From the NCBI RefSeq assembly GCF_035582795.1, contig NW_027445653.1, positions 186,001 to 250,000 of the forward strand: DNA of 64,000 nucleotides, given 5' to 3'. The notes below the pieces were generated by a model. The model saw only the letters and a list, made by a program, of their open reading frames with translations, did not search any database and was not told the origin of the DNA. Position numbers and translations under genes: made by a program. Positions 31,865 to 42,689 of the stretch are shown here, one piece after another; positions within the stretch are counted from its first letter, which is position 1; every line of letters begins with the position of its first letter. This stretch comes from Mycteria americana (taxonomy: Eukaryota; Chordata; Aves; Ciconiiformes; Ciconiidae).

Positions 31865-32470
31865 AGTCCCAGGTAGCAGCCCCAGACTCCACACACGTCG
31901 CTAGATGATTGGTTTTGTCCATGTTAGGGCCAGGTCCATGCCTGTCACCTCCTCAGAACCTTTCCCAGGAATCTCCCTGAATCTTTTGGCCTCTTGTGGA
32001 CAGAACTGAAGGACGAGGAAGCAGCCCCAGATGGCTCCAGGGTAGCTACTTGAGGAGTTTTGTCCATGGAGGCAGGTCCATGCCCGTAAGCTCCCTGGGA
32101 CTCCTCCCAAAGTGCTCCAGAATGTTTTGGTCTGCCCTGGAGACAGCTGAAGTCCCATGTAGCAGCCCCAGATTCCTCCAAGGTAGCTACGCGAGGCATT
32201 TTGTCCATGTTGGAGACAGTCGCCCTGTCTGGTAGCTCTCTGGGTCTCCTCCCAGGTTTCATCTGGAGAGAGCTGAAATCACGGGTAGAAGCCCCAAACT
32301 CCTCCAAGGTAGCTACCCGAGAAATTTTCTGTATGGTGGAGGCAGATCCATGCCCAGTAGCTCCCTAGACTCCTCCCCACATCTCCCAGAGTCTTTTGGC
32401 CTCCTCTGGAAACAGCTGATACCCAGGGTAGCCCCCACAGACCCACCCACCAGGCAGTTTTTCCTGGCAG
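31865..32470. repeat. 144-bp satellite, right-arm short block
   Basis: About four units, the reverse complement of 6,070-6,680. Confidence 0.84.
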
Positions 32471-34000
32471 TTTTTCTCCTCTGGAGGAGGTTCCTCACCT
32501 GCTAGCCACAGAACAGCTGCAGCTACCTCCTTCATTTGTTTTTCTTTGTATGAAGACTTCTTTTTTGTTTTTCATTTTTGCTGTTCTTTTGTACTCCCAG
32601 GTTTCCCCCACGTTGTTTTCTTTGTCCAGGGAAGAGAGTGCCAGCTCATCTTCCTCCCAGGACTCCTTCCACGTGGCTCTCGGGTTTGTTTTTTCCACTG
32701 TGTGAGGTTTGTTCTCCTTGTAGCCCCATGCCTTTTGTCAGTCCCTCCCAAGCAGGGACAGGGCAGCAGAGAGGTGCGTTGTTTAGGGGACTGGTGCTCT
32801 GCTCTGGCAAATTTGGCTGTGTATGTTGTTGCAAGAGCAGAGCTTGGACGGCGTGCAGGGCTGAGGGGTCACACGTGGCTGTCAGGGGGTCTGAAGAGGT
32901 GCCAGCTTCTGCTGTGCAATATCTCCTCAGTCAGTATCTCCCTCAGTTATCAGAGGGAGATGATCTGTGATGGTTGAGAGGGCAGGCTCTCAGAGGCACA
33001 GTGGAGAGAGACGGATTCCAAAAGCGTGGTTTGTCCTCAGTATGGTCCTGCCCATCTCCTGGAGCCCAGCCTGGTGCCTGAGGACCAGAGGTCTTTGCCC
33101 AGGCTGAGGGATGCAGCTGCCACTTTCCTGCTTGCACGTGGGACTTGTAGTGAAGCTGAGTGTGCACCCAGAGATGCACACACACACACACACAGACACA
33201 CACACAGACACACAAGGCAGGACTCACATAAACCACAGAGAGAGACAGCCACGTCCCCTCCTCCTCTTGGGCTGGCAGAGATAGGAGGTCACCAGTGCAG
33301 GCACACACACGACACTCTCTAGGTTCACAAGGACATGCACGGTCACAGATTCCTTGCATACTGACATGGTCCTTCTGTCCCCCCAGTACCCCTGCCCAGA
33401 TCTCGACCCTCTGACCCACCCCACAGGTCCCCTACTCACTGGCTGGTCCATCTTGGAGCTCCCTAAAACAAGCAGCACTCACCCGTTTGTCCCGCAGGCA
33501 GCCCACACTCGCCCATCTCCCCAGGTGCCAGCACGGACCCTTTGCTGCCTGATACCCCAGCCCAGAGCTGAGGCCCCCCGAGTCACCAGCTGGTCCAGCC
33601 TGAAGTTTGCTGGTGAATGCACACGCACACCCCATGCACACCAGGTTTGGGGAAGATGCAGACACTCACAGCGCCTCCCACTCGCCTCACTCACGCCAGT
33701 AACACACACTGTTCCTGCCCCAGTGCCTGGTGGCCAAGACCCCCGCTCCCTGCAGTAGCTGCACTGAGACCCCCCACTCACTCCACCAGCTGCACTGGGA
33801 CCCACGCCAGTAGCTGGCACCACAAGCCAGGGCTGCCTACACCCCCTGCTTGACCCCAGTAGCTGGCACCCATCCACCCACGCCAGCCCCCCAGTAGCTG
33901 GCACAGAGTCCTTGCAGTTCACATACACACAGGATACAGAGTGAGATTACACAGAGCGATAGTTGAGAAAAGATTTAAGAAGAAGGTATTAGAAGACAGG
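32471..34000. other. Right-arm counterpart of left 4,533-6,065, with an expanded CA microsatellite
   Basis: Same sequence as the left flank of the RIMBP3-like gene. The CA/CAGACA run at about 33,177-33,211 is noticeably longer than its left-arm equivalent. No confident gene. Confidence 0.5.
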
Positions 34001-34128
34001 ACAGACATCATCCACTTGTCTCTGGAGACTCTGGTGTCATCATGTCGTCATCTGAAACTTCTTCAACAAGATTAGAGGGGACAAATCCTCTTGTGCCCTC
34101 GGTCAGCTCTCCCACATACCATCTGTCT

Positions 34129-34995
34129 TCATCCACATCTCCAAAGACGTAAAAACATTGTCCAGCAACTAGAGAAAGCCTCTAGTCCAGGCCGCTCATT
34201 GGGACCATCGAAAGGATCATAGCTGTATGGAGCTATGAATGGTCGAAGCTCTGCCGGTTGTTTTCTCCTAGCCTCCAGGAGGATGGACTCCTTGTCTACT
34301 CCCGGCATAGCCTGGTGCCGCCTGGAAATGATACGGTTGGATCTTTCTCTTTCCAGCTGTTCAAGTTCCTGAAATAGCTGCTGGTGGTGTTCCTTTGGCT
34401 TCTGACACCGATCATTCAGTTCAGCCACCTGGGCTCGAAAGAATTGCAGGGTATCTTTGTGTTCCCTGCGCACTTCTGTCTGAGGGCTCTCTGCAAACGC
34501 TCGCCTTCCTCCTCTTTCCTCTGGAGCGCTAACTTTGTCTCCTCGTGTTCCTTCTCCAGCTCTTGACTTCTTTCTGCCATTTCTCTCATGGCTTTCAGTT
34601 TGTGCTCTGCCTCTTCCAGCTGGGTTTGCAGACAGACGTTTGTTCGGATGGCAGAGACTCACTCTTCTGCCACTCGCCTTAGTTGCCCTTTCTGTCAAAT
34701 CCATCTGCCCACAGAGGCGAGCATTTTCTTCAGCCAGTGGGGTGTTTGCATTGGTCATCTCTGTCAGCTGCACCTGTAGCTCCTCACAAGTTGGGCTGTG
34801 GGTGCTCACATGAGAGGAGCCCTCTTCATCTGCAGCTGCTTGGGCCTGAAGCTCCTCAGGTGCCTTCTCTGACAAGTCATCCTGCTTGTCCTGTGCCAGC
34901 AAAGCTCCGGCAGGCTCTCCCCTTTCTCCAGCCGTCTGCTGAGGAAACGATGTCAGACACAGTTCCTCAGTGGAGCTTTGGATGGGCAGTGGCAC
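34129..34995 (-). pseudogene. RIMBP3-like copy 3, out-of-frame 3' half with SH3 remnant
   Basis: A 288-codon frame continuing where the main frame of the right copy stops. It matches residues about 395-683 of the left copy, including QTEVRREHKDTLQFFRAQ and FIAPYSYDPFDGPNERP, and shares both the internal frame slip and the SH3 break. It has no start codon of its own in a sensible context. Confidence 0.65.
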
Positions 34996-36025
34996 CCGGC
35001 ACAGTATTGATCATGCAAGCGATGTTCTGCAGTTGCATGGATCTTTCTTGCAGCTGCTTGCAAATGAGACCCAGCTTAACAGTCTTCTGCTTGAGCCTCT
35101 CCCACTCCTCCTGCACTTCAGGAGAGCTTCCCTTCCTCAGCAGACAGTTCTCCTCTTGAAGGACACTGTATCGCCTCTCGAGGTCCTTCAGGGCACTCTG
35201 GAGGTGGGCATTCTGCTCCAGCAGCCTGCTGTGAGTGCTGCCAGGCAGGCAGTCCTCCTGCTGCCCTACGGTCTGAACACCCACCTCTGCCACAGACCGC
35301 CCGCTGCCAGTCCTTCCTTGCAGCGGGGCGTCCAAGCAGGGCTTGATGGCCCTGGTACTCAGGAGGGTCTGCAGGCGGTGCCAGGCCGTAGCCTTGGCCC
35401 TGGCCTCTTTGCTGGTGGTGGGCTGATCGCCCTCGAACCTCTCCAAGATGTAGTTCAGGAAGCATCTCCTCTGCAGCAGCAGTTCGTCTTCAAGGCGGTG
35501 GATGTGGGCGGCCTGCTTGCCATTGGTCTCCCAGCGCAGCTTGCTGAGGACGTCATGGAGCTTCCTGCGGGCCTCGCTGCTGCTCCAGTCTCCTCTCAGC
35601 AGCTTCTTGGCCAGCTGCTGCTGCAGGTCCCGTGCCTGACGGATGGCATCGTCGCGCTGCTGCAGCAGCATCCCCTGCACCTTGCGCAGCTCAGCCTCCT
35701 TTGAGCACAGCAGCCGGCGGATCTCCACCGCCCGCTGCTGCTGGTTCAGCTCCCGCAGCCGCTGGAGCTCCCGTGCCTGCCGCTGCTCCCATCTGGAGTG
35801 CAGCCGTTCGGCCAGGAGCTGCCGGTCCCGCTCTGCCGCCTCTTTCAGCTCGCGAGTTTCAGCGGCGAAGCAGCGGCGCATCTCTTGGGCGCGGAGTCGC
35901 TCAGCCTCCAGCTCAGCCCGCAGCCTCTCCAGCTGCCGCTTGTGCTCGTCCTTCTGTGCCGGGCCATGGCGGGGCAAGGGGTGGCTGCGTGCCACGGGCC
36001 CCCGTCCTGCACCGTCCCGGCTCAT
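34967..36025 (-). CDS. RIMBP3-like copy 3 (right arm): 352-residue coiled-coil protein
   Basis: Starts at the ATG 36,025-36,023 (MSRDGAGRGPVARS, as in the left copy), single exon. The N-terminal coiled coil (residues about 25-190) is almost identical to copy 1. A 50-codon in-frame deletion removes the linker before LQGRTGSGRSVAEVG, with several clustered substitutions just upstream. The second coil SRLLEQNAHLQ is kept. Near CMINT a small change versus the left copy shifts the frame and ends the protein at GATAHPKLH. The product therefore stops at almost the same place as RIMBP3-like gene 2 (365 residues), which suggests that a short coil-only protein may be the useful form; relaxed decay is the alternative. 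Confidence 0.55.
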   Translation of the reverse strand: MSRDGAGRGPVARSHPLPRHGPAQKDEHKRQLERLRAELEAERLRAQEMRRCFAAETRELKEAAERDRQLLAERLHSRWEQRQARELQRLRELNQQQRAVEIRRLLCSKEAELRKVQGMLLQQRDDAIRQARDLQQQLAKKLLRGDWSSSEARRKLHDVLSKLRWETNGKQAAHIHRLEDELLLQRRCFLNYILERFEGDQPTTSKEARAKATAWHRLQTLLSTRAIKPCLDAPLQGRTGSGRSVAEVGVQTVGQQEDCLPGSTHSRLLEQNAHLQSALKDLERRYSVLQEENCLLRKGSSPEVQEEWERLKQKTVKLGLICKQLQERSMQLQNIACMINTVPGATAHPKLH

Positions 36026-36144
36026 GGCTGTGGGGATGGCAACCAAACGCTGCCACCAACAGCCACCAACGTTGCACGTCACTCCCTCTCAGCAGCTGCT
36101 GCCTCCCTTGAGCATGCAGGAGTGGAGACAGCGTCTGCAATCAG

Positions 36145-36315
36145 CCGGGGGTGGGTGAGTATGGCCTCATATACGTGTCCTGGCCCCGAGCACACAAAGG
36201 AGGGGTGGGGCTGCATGGCCTTATAAGGAATGTCCTGGCCCTGAGCATACAAAGGAGGGGTGGGGCCGCTTGGCCTTAGCAGGTATGTGCTGGTCCCGAG
36301 CACACAAAATTTGTG
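36145..36315 (-). promoter_or_regulatory. Tandem CArG/TATA promoter modules, right-arm RIMBP3-like copy
   Basis: Reverse complement of 2,073-2,240. The CArG box CCTTATAAGG is intact at 36,219-36,228 (it is its own reverse complement). The module order is the same as in the left arm. Confidence 0.58.
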
Positions 36316-36319
36316 TCAT

Positions 36320-37819
36320 CTAATGCCATCCCTTGTGAATGTGCAGTTGTGTTCATCATCTTGTTGAGTCCTTTTGACTACTCCGGCTTGGAACATCATG
36401 ATGCATTTTGGGTATTGGAATTGAGAATGACACCTCCTGGGGTGTAAGAGCTGCCAGTTTTCCTCTCCACACCCTCAAAGTCCATTGCCAAATTCCATCA
36501 CCCCGGGGCCCTGTCACCTGTCCCTCCTCTCTCCTCCCCAGTGCATTGATTTCATCTTTTGTGTATAGGCAGGGCCTTGATGATGCTACTGCATGGGCAC
36601 CATGTATGTGAGTGGCAGGTTTTGTGTATATTTGTCAGTGATCTTTCTTGTTTCTTTTAAACAGGAAAATCTTGAGACGTACTCCCTAGGAACTAAAGAA
36701 AGGCAAAGAAGTGATGAAGAAAGAGCTGCCAGTCCAGGAGGGAGTGTAGGTTAGTTCTGTTTTTAAATGTTCTTGACTGTGTTCTAGCCAAAGCCTTGTC
36801 TTAAACAACTGAAAGGAGCTGAACTAGTGGGTATTTTTCATCGCTACACAATTCTGTATTGCTACAGACTTTACCAGCCATAGTCATGGACTCTGAGCCT
36901 GTCCTGTAGTGAGGTTAAAGCACATATTAAAAAAAAAAAAAAAAAGTGTTCTTTTCCACCATTTGGTGGAAGCCACTCTCAGGGCATGTACTTAGGAGCT
37001 GGCATCGTGGTAGTCAGTGGGAAATAACAGGAGGCAGGAGGGTAAGTCACGAAAGGCCATATTAACTGTATGTGTAAAGTGATGGCAACAGCTTCAGGTG
37101 TTAAGGAGACTTAGTTGCGATTAAGGCAGTGAGTGAGGTGATCCTTGTAGGAGCATTCGGAGTGGGTCAGAATGGGCAAGACTGCGCCTAAGGCCAGAAA
37201 AGGCTGTGGCAGTAGTTGAGCCGATCAGAAATCAAATAGGAGATGATTGGGGCAGTATCTGGTGAAGTCAGCATCTTGTACATGTGCAGACTGCGTAAGG
37301 CCTGACTGCTGGCGAGGAAGGGAGTGTGAAACGAGTGTGGGAGTGGGACGGAATGGGGATAGACGTGATCACAGGCGCATTTCTCAGTTTTCCATGGGCT
37401 GTCTGTACACCCCATGTAACTCATCTTGCAGTCAGAAAGAAGTGCCAGACTTTTGGTGAAAAGAGGGGGAAAGAAAACAGGTAATGTGTGGCAGAGGTAC
37501 AACTTAGATTGAGATTGCCATGCTTGGTCTAAACCACTCTAGACTATTAAACACATTTCCTTGAAACACTTTCCCAAAATCACAAGGCATGGCTTTCTGA
37601 AAGAGCTGTTTTCCTCGGAGCTGCATGTGAGCTAAGCCAGATGAGAGAGTCTTGCCTGCTGTGAGTCACTGAGGCTGATGGCAGGTCACCCAGCAGTTTT
37701 GGCAAGGACAGAACAAGACAGACACATGTGCTTCTCTGAGCTGATGGTAATTTCTGGAACGTGTCTTGCATAAGTTGGTCTTCAGGTTTTGCAGGTTGTA
37801 GGTTTGGCAGGATCTATTG
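36320..37819. other. Right-arm outer sequence without a recognised gene
   Basis: Counterpart of 565-2,070, including the A-run at about 36,929-36,945 and the candidate 85-nt exon at 36,665-36,749 (+). Confidence 0.5.
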
Positions 37820-38273
37820 TGTCATTAACACGATGGTAATAACCAAACCCAGTGGGATGGGGATGAAAAAGAAGGAAAAAGCCAACAGAGAGAGGAAAAT
37901 AAAACCCAAGAAAAACAAGCGATGCAAATGAAAACAAGTGCACACCACCGCTGACCGATGGTCAGCAAGGCCCTGAGCACCGGCCCCGCTGCCACCCTCC
38001 CCCCCAGTGTTATTGCTGAGCACGACATCATATGGTATGGAATGTCCCTGTGGTCAGTTGGGGTGTGTCCCCTCCCCACTTTCTCTGCATCTCCAACCTA
38101 CTCGCTGGCTCTGTGATGTGAGGAGGAGAAAAGGCCTTGATGCTGTGTAAGCGCTGCTCAGCAATAATGAAAACATCCCTGTATTGTCAGCACTGTTTTC
38201 AGCAGAAATCCAAACCATGGCCCCACACTAGCTACTGTGAAGAAATTTAACTATCCCAGCCAAAACTAGGACA
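37820..38273 (-). mobile_element. Solo LTR, right-arm copy
   Basis: Reverse complement of the LTR at 110-564, at the exactly corresponding site. Same avian LTR group, solo and broken. Confidence 0.75.
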
Positions 38274-38382
38274 GTAAGGCATTTTGGATTTAGTATAATT
38301 TGCAGGAGTGCTTGAACAGTTTAATGTGATGTTGAGGTACGGTAGTTACAATGTCATTGGAAGAAAGTGAAGACAAAGAAGA

Positions 38383-38920
38383 TGAAGATGGCAAAGATAC
38401 TCAAAAGCGTTATAACCTTTGAGAGCAGAAACATGTCATTTAGAGTTATATGAACAGTTTTCCTTCAATGGATTGAAGGAAAGATTTACAGATGATGTTT
38501 TGCTATTTCCACGTCAGAATTTAGTGATTTTAACATAAAGCTCTCCACTGAAATGTAAAAGAAATGATTGATATATCCTGGGAAGAAGTGTAATTACGTA
38601 GACTGGATAGTCTTACTCTTGGAGCTTACAGTTCTCCTTAACATGCAGGTGTGTCTTTTTTCACTTGTGCTGTGCAGTGATTAAAAAAACAAACAAACAA
38701 ACATAGAAAACCACCCCTGAAATGAGAGGTGGGTGAGACATATCACGTTTTCTGCCGCTTCCACTGTCCTGCTTTCTCTTGAACTTGTTTGTATCAGTAT
38801 CTTAAATTTCTTGCTTACTCTAGAGCCAAAACAGTGTATGATATTTTGTTCGGTCCACTCTTCTCCTGTCAGGCAGAGATGTCCATGTAGACGTGCTCGG
38901 TCACAGCACGTCTAAAAGGA
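38383..38920. other. Unrecognised sequence beyond the visible palindrome
   Basis: Whether it still belongs to the palindrome cannot be judged because the left arm is cut by the window start. AT-rich, with an (AAAC)n run at about 38,685-38,703. No gene seen. Confidence 0.4.
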
Positions 38921-40160
38921 CTAAGGGTGGGTGCGTGGTTAGTGATGGTTCTCCCTTATCCACAGTGCTGTCAGTCACATTAGGGAATAATGCTTTGGAG
39001 GGGTTTCAGAACAGTGCTAATTACAGAATAATTATAAGATAATTACTGGGGTAGTCTGAGGGTATTTGAAAAACAAAGATTTGGGGACGAGAGGGTAATA
39101 TTAATTAGCTGCAAATGTTTTACAATGCAGCTTTTGGGGTTCAGTTAGGATGATCATGGAGGTAGTGGCTGAGATTGTGTAATGCAAATTATTTTCTTCT
39201 GGAGCTGAAGCCCAAATCACCCTCTAACAGTCTTAGTCAGACTCCTGAATCTGGAAGTATGCAGTTCTTTTCTCAAAACTGGAGAAAATTCAGTTGGAGG
39301 GAGAGCCTGTTTGGAAGTTGTAGTAGTTTGGGGACAGAGGCCAGCTGGGGGCTGGGGCCTTCCAGGGTGGGGGCTGTTTGTGCCCCGTGCCCTTGGCCTG
39401 GCACTCACAGCTGGGAATGGACTTTCCAAAATGCTGCTGGAAGGAGCCAGATGTGGCCACCCCTGGCACGGCCTCAGGGTCTGCTGCCAAGCTGCCTTGG
39501 AATCAGCTCTTCCCAGCAGGACGTTGCCCAGGAGTAACTTTGAGTGTTGCTGTTGTCCTTCAGGAAGCATGGCACACAGCAAGCACAGCAGAGCTGCGCC
39601 TGTGCCAGGAGAAGACTTTAATGAGAGCCGGGGCTGATGGTGACAGTTCCCAGCAGGTGTCCAGCTCAGGAAGAGGCAGGTAAGATGGCAGAGAGGGGAC
39701 ACGGGCTGGTTGTCACTTCTCTTGCAGGAACAAGATTTAAGAGCAGAAGGGAGGCAGGACAAGTGGGCCCATGAGGTGAAAAAGTGCATGAGAAGCTGTC
39801 ACAGTCAGGATGAGAGCAGAGGGAGAAGAGAAGGAGATGCAGGTGACGTGGCTGGGACAATGGTTCCGAGGTAGCAAGTGCCACACAAGCAGAGAGAGAG
39901 GCAGAGGCATTGGGAGGTGGTGGAGTGGGTGAGAAAGGTGCCTGGGAGAGAGGGGAGCAGGGGGAGATGGGAGACAGAGATGGAGACGGAGGGGAAAAAG
40001 GCGTGTTGTTGGGAGTGAGGAGACTGCTGCTGTGCAGGTGGTTGTGAGGTCAGAGGTGTGTGAGGAGCTGATAGGGCAGGAGCAGTCCCCTGGCTTCTGC
40101 ATGTGCTTGTGAGGTCAGAGGTGTCTGAGGAGCTGATAGGGCAGGAGCAGGCAGGTGTGA
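38920..40160. repeat. Third partial copy of the arm interior
   Basis: Same orientation as the right arm. 38,920-39,250 matches the reverse complement of left 10,870-11,240 (absent from the right arm), 39,250-40,020 matches the ATTAAA block, and 40,020-40,160 keeps about two units of the 65-bp array (TGAGGTCAGAGGTGT). It is more diverged than the two arms are from each other in the first part, but very similar to the right arm in 39,380-39,980. Confidence 0.8.
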
Positions 40161-40715
40161 GCAGCCATAAAGGTGACTGGGTAGGAGGGGAAATGACTGA
40201 GCAGAAGAATGTTCCTGTGAGCCCGGGAGCTGTGAGCCTGGCGACCAGAAGCATCCTTGAAACGTGCAGCCGGTCGCTTTGCAGCACAGCGAGGTACCGA
40301 GAACCCAGACACCTCCAGGTCATCTCTGAAGTGAGGCTCTGTCTGTTACGGTATTGTTCCACATTTGGGCACTGTTTTAGAGTCAGTTCGGTTTATCTGC
40401 CCATCTGTGGGATTGCTGAGTCCCCTCAAGTTTGATTTGTCCTCCCCTCTGGGATGCTTTGGACCTTTCTGAAATCTGTTGCATTCACTTTATACCAGCA
40501 TTATATCTCCATATAGGCAGTCTCTCATCAGTAGATCTGCTGCTATTTCAAGGAGAAGTTCCCTCCCTCATGATAAGGTTGTAGTCACCTGCAGTAGTAT
40601 ACACCTACTTGGTTGGTGCTGTTCTATCGACTCGTGCTGAAAGATCGGTTGTTGCAATACGATTGATGGCTGCTCTTCTTGACTGCTGCCATAGTAATGA
40701 TTGATCCTATGTCAT
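40161..40715. other. Unrecognised segment between third-copy blocks
   Basis: About 550 bp with no match to the arms and no recognisable gene. It sits where the rest of the 65-bp array would be expected. Confidence 0.4.
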
Positions 40716-40719
40716 GGAT

Positions 40720-42660
40720 TGCTGATCGAAATGGGAAGCAGGTCCATGGCCTGTAGCTTCCCAGGGCTCCTCACAGGCATCTCCAAAGTGTTCTGTCCCA
40801 CTGTGGAGGGCGCTGAAGTCCTGGGTAGCAGCCCCAGACTCCACCAGGGGAGATACCCAAAGAATTTGGTGTACTTTGGCAGCAAGGCCATGCCCAATAC
40901 CTCTGTGGAAGTACCTCTGTGGAAGTCTTGCCCGCAATTTCCCAGAGTCTTCTGGTTTCCTCTGGAGGCAAGTGCATTCCCAGGTAGCAGCCCCAGAATC
41001 TTCTCAGGTAGCTACCCAGGGAGCATTGTGTATGTTGGGGGCAGGTCCATTCCTGTTGTTGCATCAGGACTTTTCCCATACATCTGCCAGAGCATTTTCA
41101 TTTTCTTTACAGACAGCGAAAGTCCCAGGTAGCAGCATCACCATTTTCCTAGTTTGTTAGCTGAAGAGTTTTCTTTGTGTTGGAGGCAGGTCCACACCCT
41201 GTAGCTCCTCGGGAATCCTCTGAGGAATCTGCAGAACGTTTTGGCTTCCCCTGGACACAGCTGAATCTCGCAGGGAGCTGTCCCAGCGTTTTCCAAGGTG
41301 GCTACCCAAGGTGTTTTGTGTATGCTGGAGTCAGGTCCATGCCCAGTAGCTCTGTGAGGCTCCTCCGAGACATCTCCAGGAGTATATGGGTTATATCTAC
41401 AGACTGGTGAATTGCCAGGTAGCACCTCAGCACTGTGTATGCTCCTTTGGACTCCTCCCAGGCAGCTCTGGAATGTTTTACCCTGCCCTGGAGACAGTGC
41501 AATTTTGCAGGTAGCAGCCCCAGACTCCTCCAAGGAATCCACCCAAGGAGTTTTACCAATGTTGGAGGCAGGCCCATGCTCTGTACCTTGCGGGACTCCT
41601 CTAAGTCAGCTTGGGAGTGTTTTGACGTTCCCTGGAAATGGCTGAATTTCCTGGGTGGCAGCAACAGACTCCTCCTCGATAGTTACATGAAAAATTTTCC
41701 TCCTTTAGCACTCAATGTGCGTGCCCAGAAGCTCCCCGGGACTCATCCAAGGCATCTCCATGAGTCCTTTGGCCTCCTCTGGAGATGGATGACCTCCCAG
41801 GTAGCAGCCCCAGAATCCTTTAACGTTGCTAGCCAAGGTGTTTTGTCAATGTTGGAGGAAGGTCAATGGTCCATAGTTCCCCCGGACCTCTGCCAGGCAG
41901 CTCCAGGAGTGTTTTTGCCTTTTCAGGAGATGGATGAATTCCCAGGTAGCGGCCCCAGACTCCTCCCAGGTAGCTACCTGAAGCGCTTTGTAACATGTCG
42001 GAGGCAGCTCCAAGTCCAGTGGGTCCCCAGGGTTCCTCCCAGGCAGCTCCAGGAGTGTTTTGGCCTCCCCTGGACAGAGATGAATTTCACAGGTAGCAGC
42101 CCCAGACTCTCCCATGGAATCCACCCAAGGAGTTTTGTCAATGCTGGGGGAGGATCCATGCCATGTAGATTTCTGGGACTCTTCCCAGGCAGCTTAGGAG
42201 CTTTTTGGCCTTCCTTGGATATAGCTGAAGGCTCCGGTAGCAGCCCCAGAGTCCTCCTAGTTAGTTACTTGAAGAGCTTTATTCATGTTGAAGGCAGGTC
42301 AATGCCCAGTATCTCTCTGGACTCCTCTCAGGCATCTCCAAGAGTGTTTTGGTTTCATCTGGAGACAGCTTCATCTGAAGTCATGGCTAGTAGCCCCAAA
42401 CTCCTCCTAGGTAGTTAGTTTGTTTTGTCCATGGTAGAGGCAGGTCCATGACTGGCAGCTCCCCACGAGTCCTCCTAGGCATCACCAAGAGTGTATTCAC
42501 TTCTTCTGGAGACATCTGAAGTCTTGGGTAGTAGCCCAATAATCCTCCCAGGTAAGTTGTTGAGGAGTTTTCTTCATGTGGAAGGCAGGTCCATGTCTGG
42601 TAGCTCCCCAAGGCTCCTCCCAGGTACCTCCAGGAGTGTGTTGGCCTGTGCTGGAGTGTC
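40720..42660. repeat. 144-bp satellite, third block (about 13 units)
   Basis: GTAGCAGCCCC or a variant recurs at about 40,825, 40,984, 41,129, 41,419, 41,511, 41,655, 41,801, 41,945, 42,092, 42,236, 42,388 and 42,527, mostly 144-147 bp apart. The plus strand is open for 327 codons (41,435-42,418), nearly seven units, giving a 48-residue periodic peptide (SSPRLLQG, SFVNVGGRSMP-like). Translation is not supported by promoter or start context. Confidence 0.88.
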
Positions 42661-42689
42661 GTGAAAGCATGGAATGCACCTCACTCCAA

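Larger units (their letters stand above)
25060..38382. repeat. Right arm of the giant inverted repeat
   Basis: Reverse complement of the left arm, from the CCAAT array (inner end) to at least 38,382, where the left arm leaves the window. Compared with the left arm it lacks 10,870-11,885 and has 25,910-26,909 in place of the left segment 12,664-14,400. It also has a 150-bp in-frame deletion in the RIMBP3-like gene and a longer CA microsatellite at 33,177-33,211. Confidence 0.93.
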
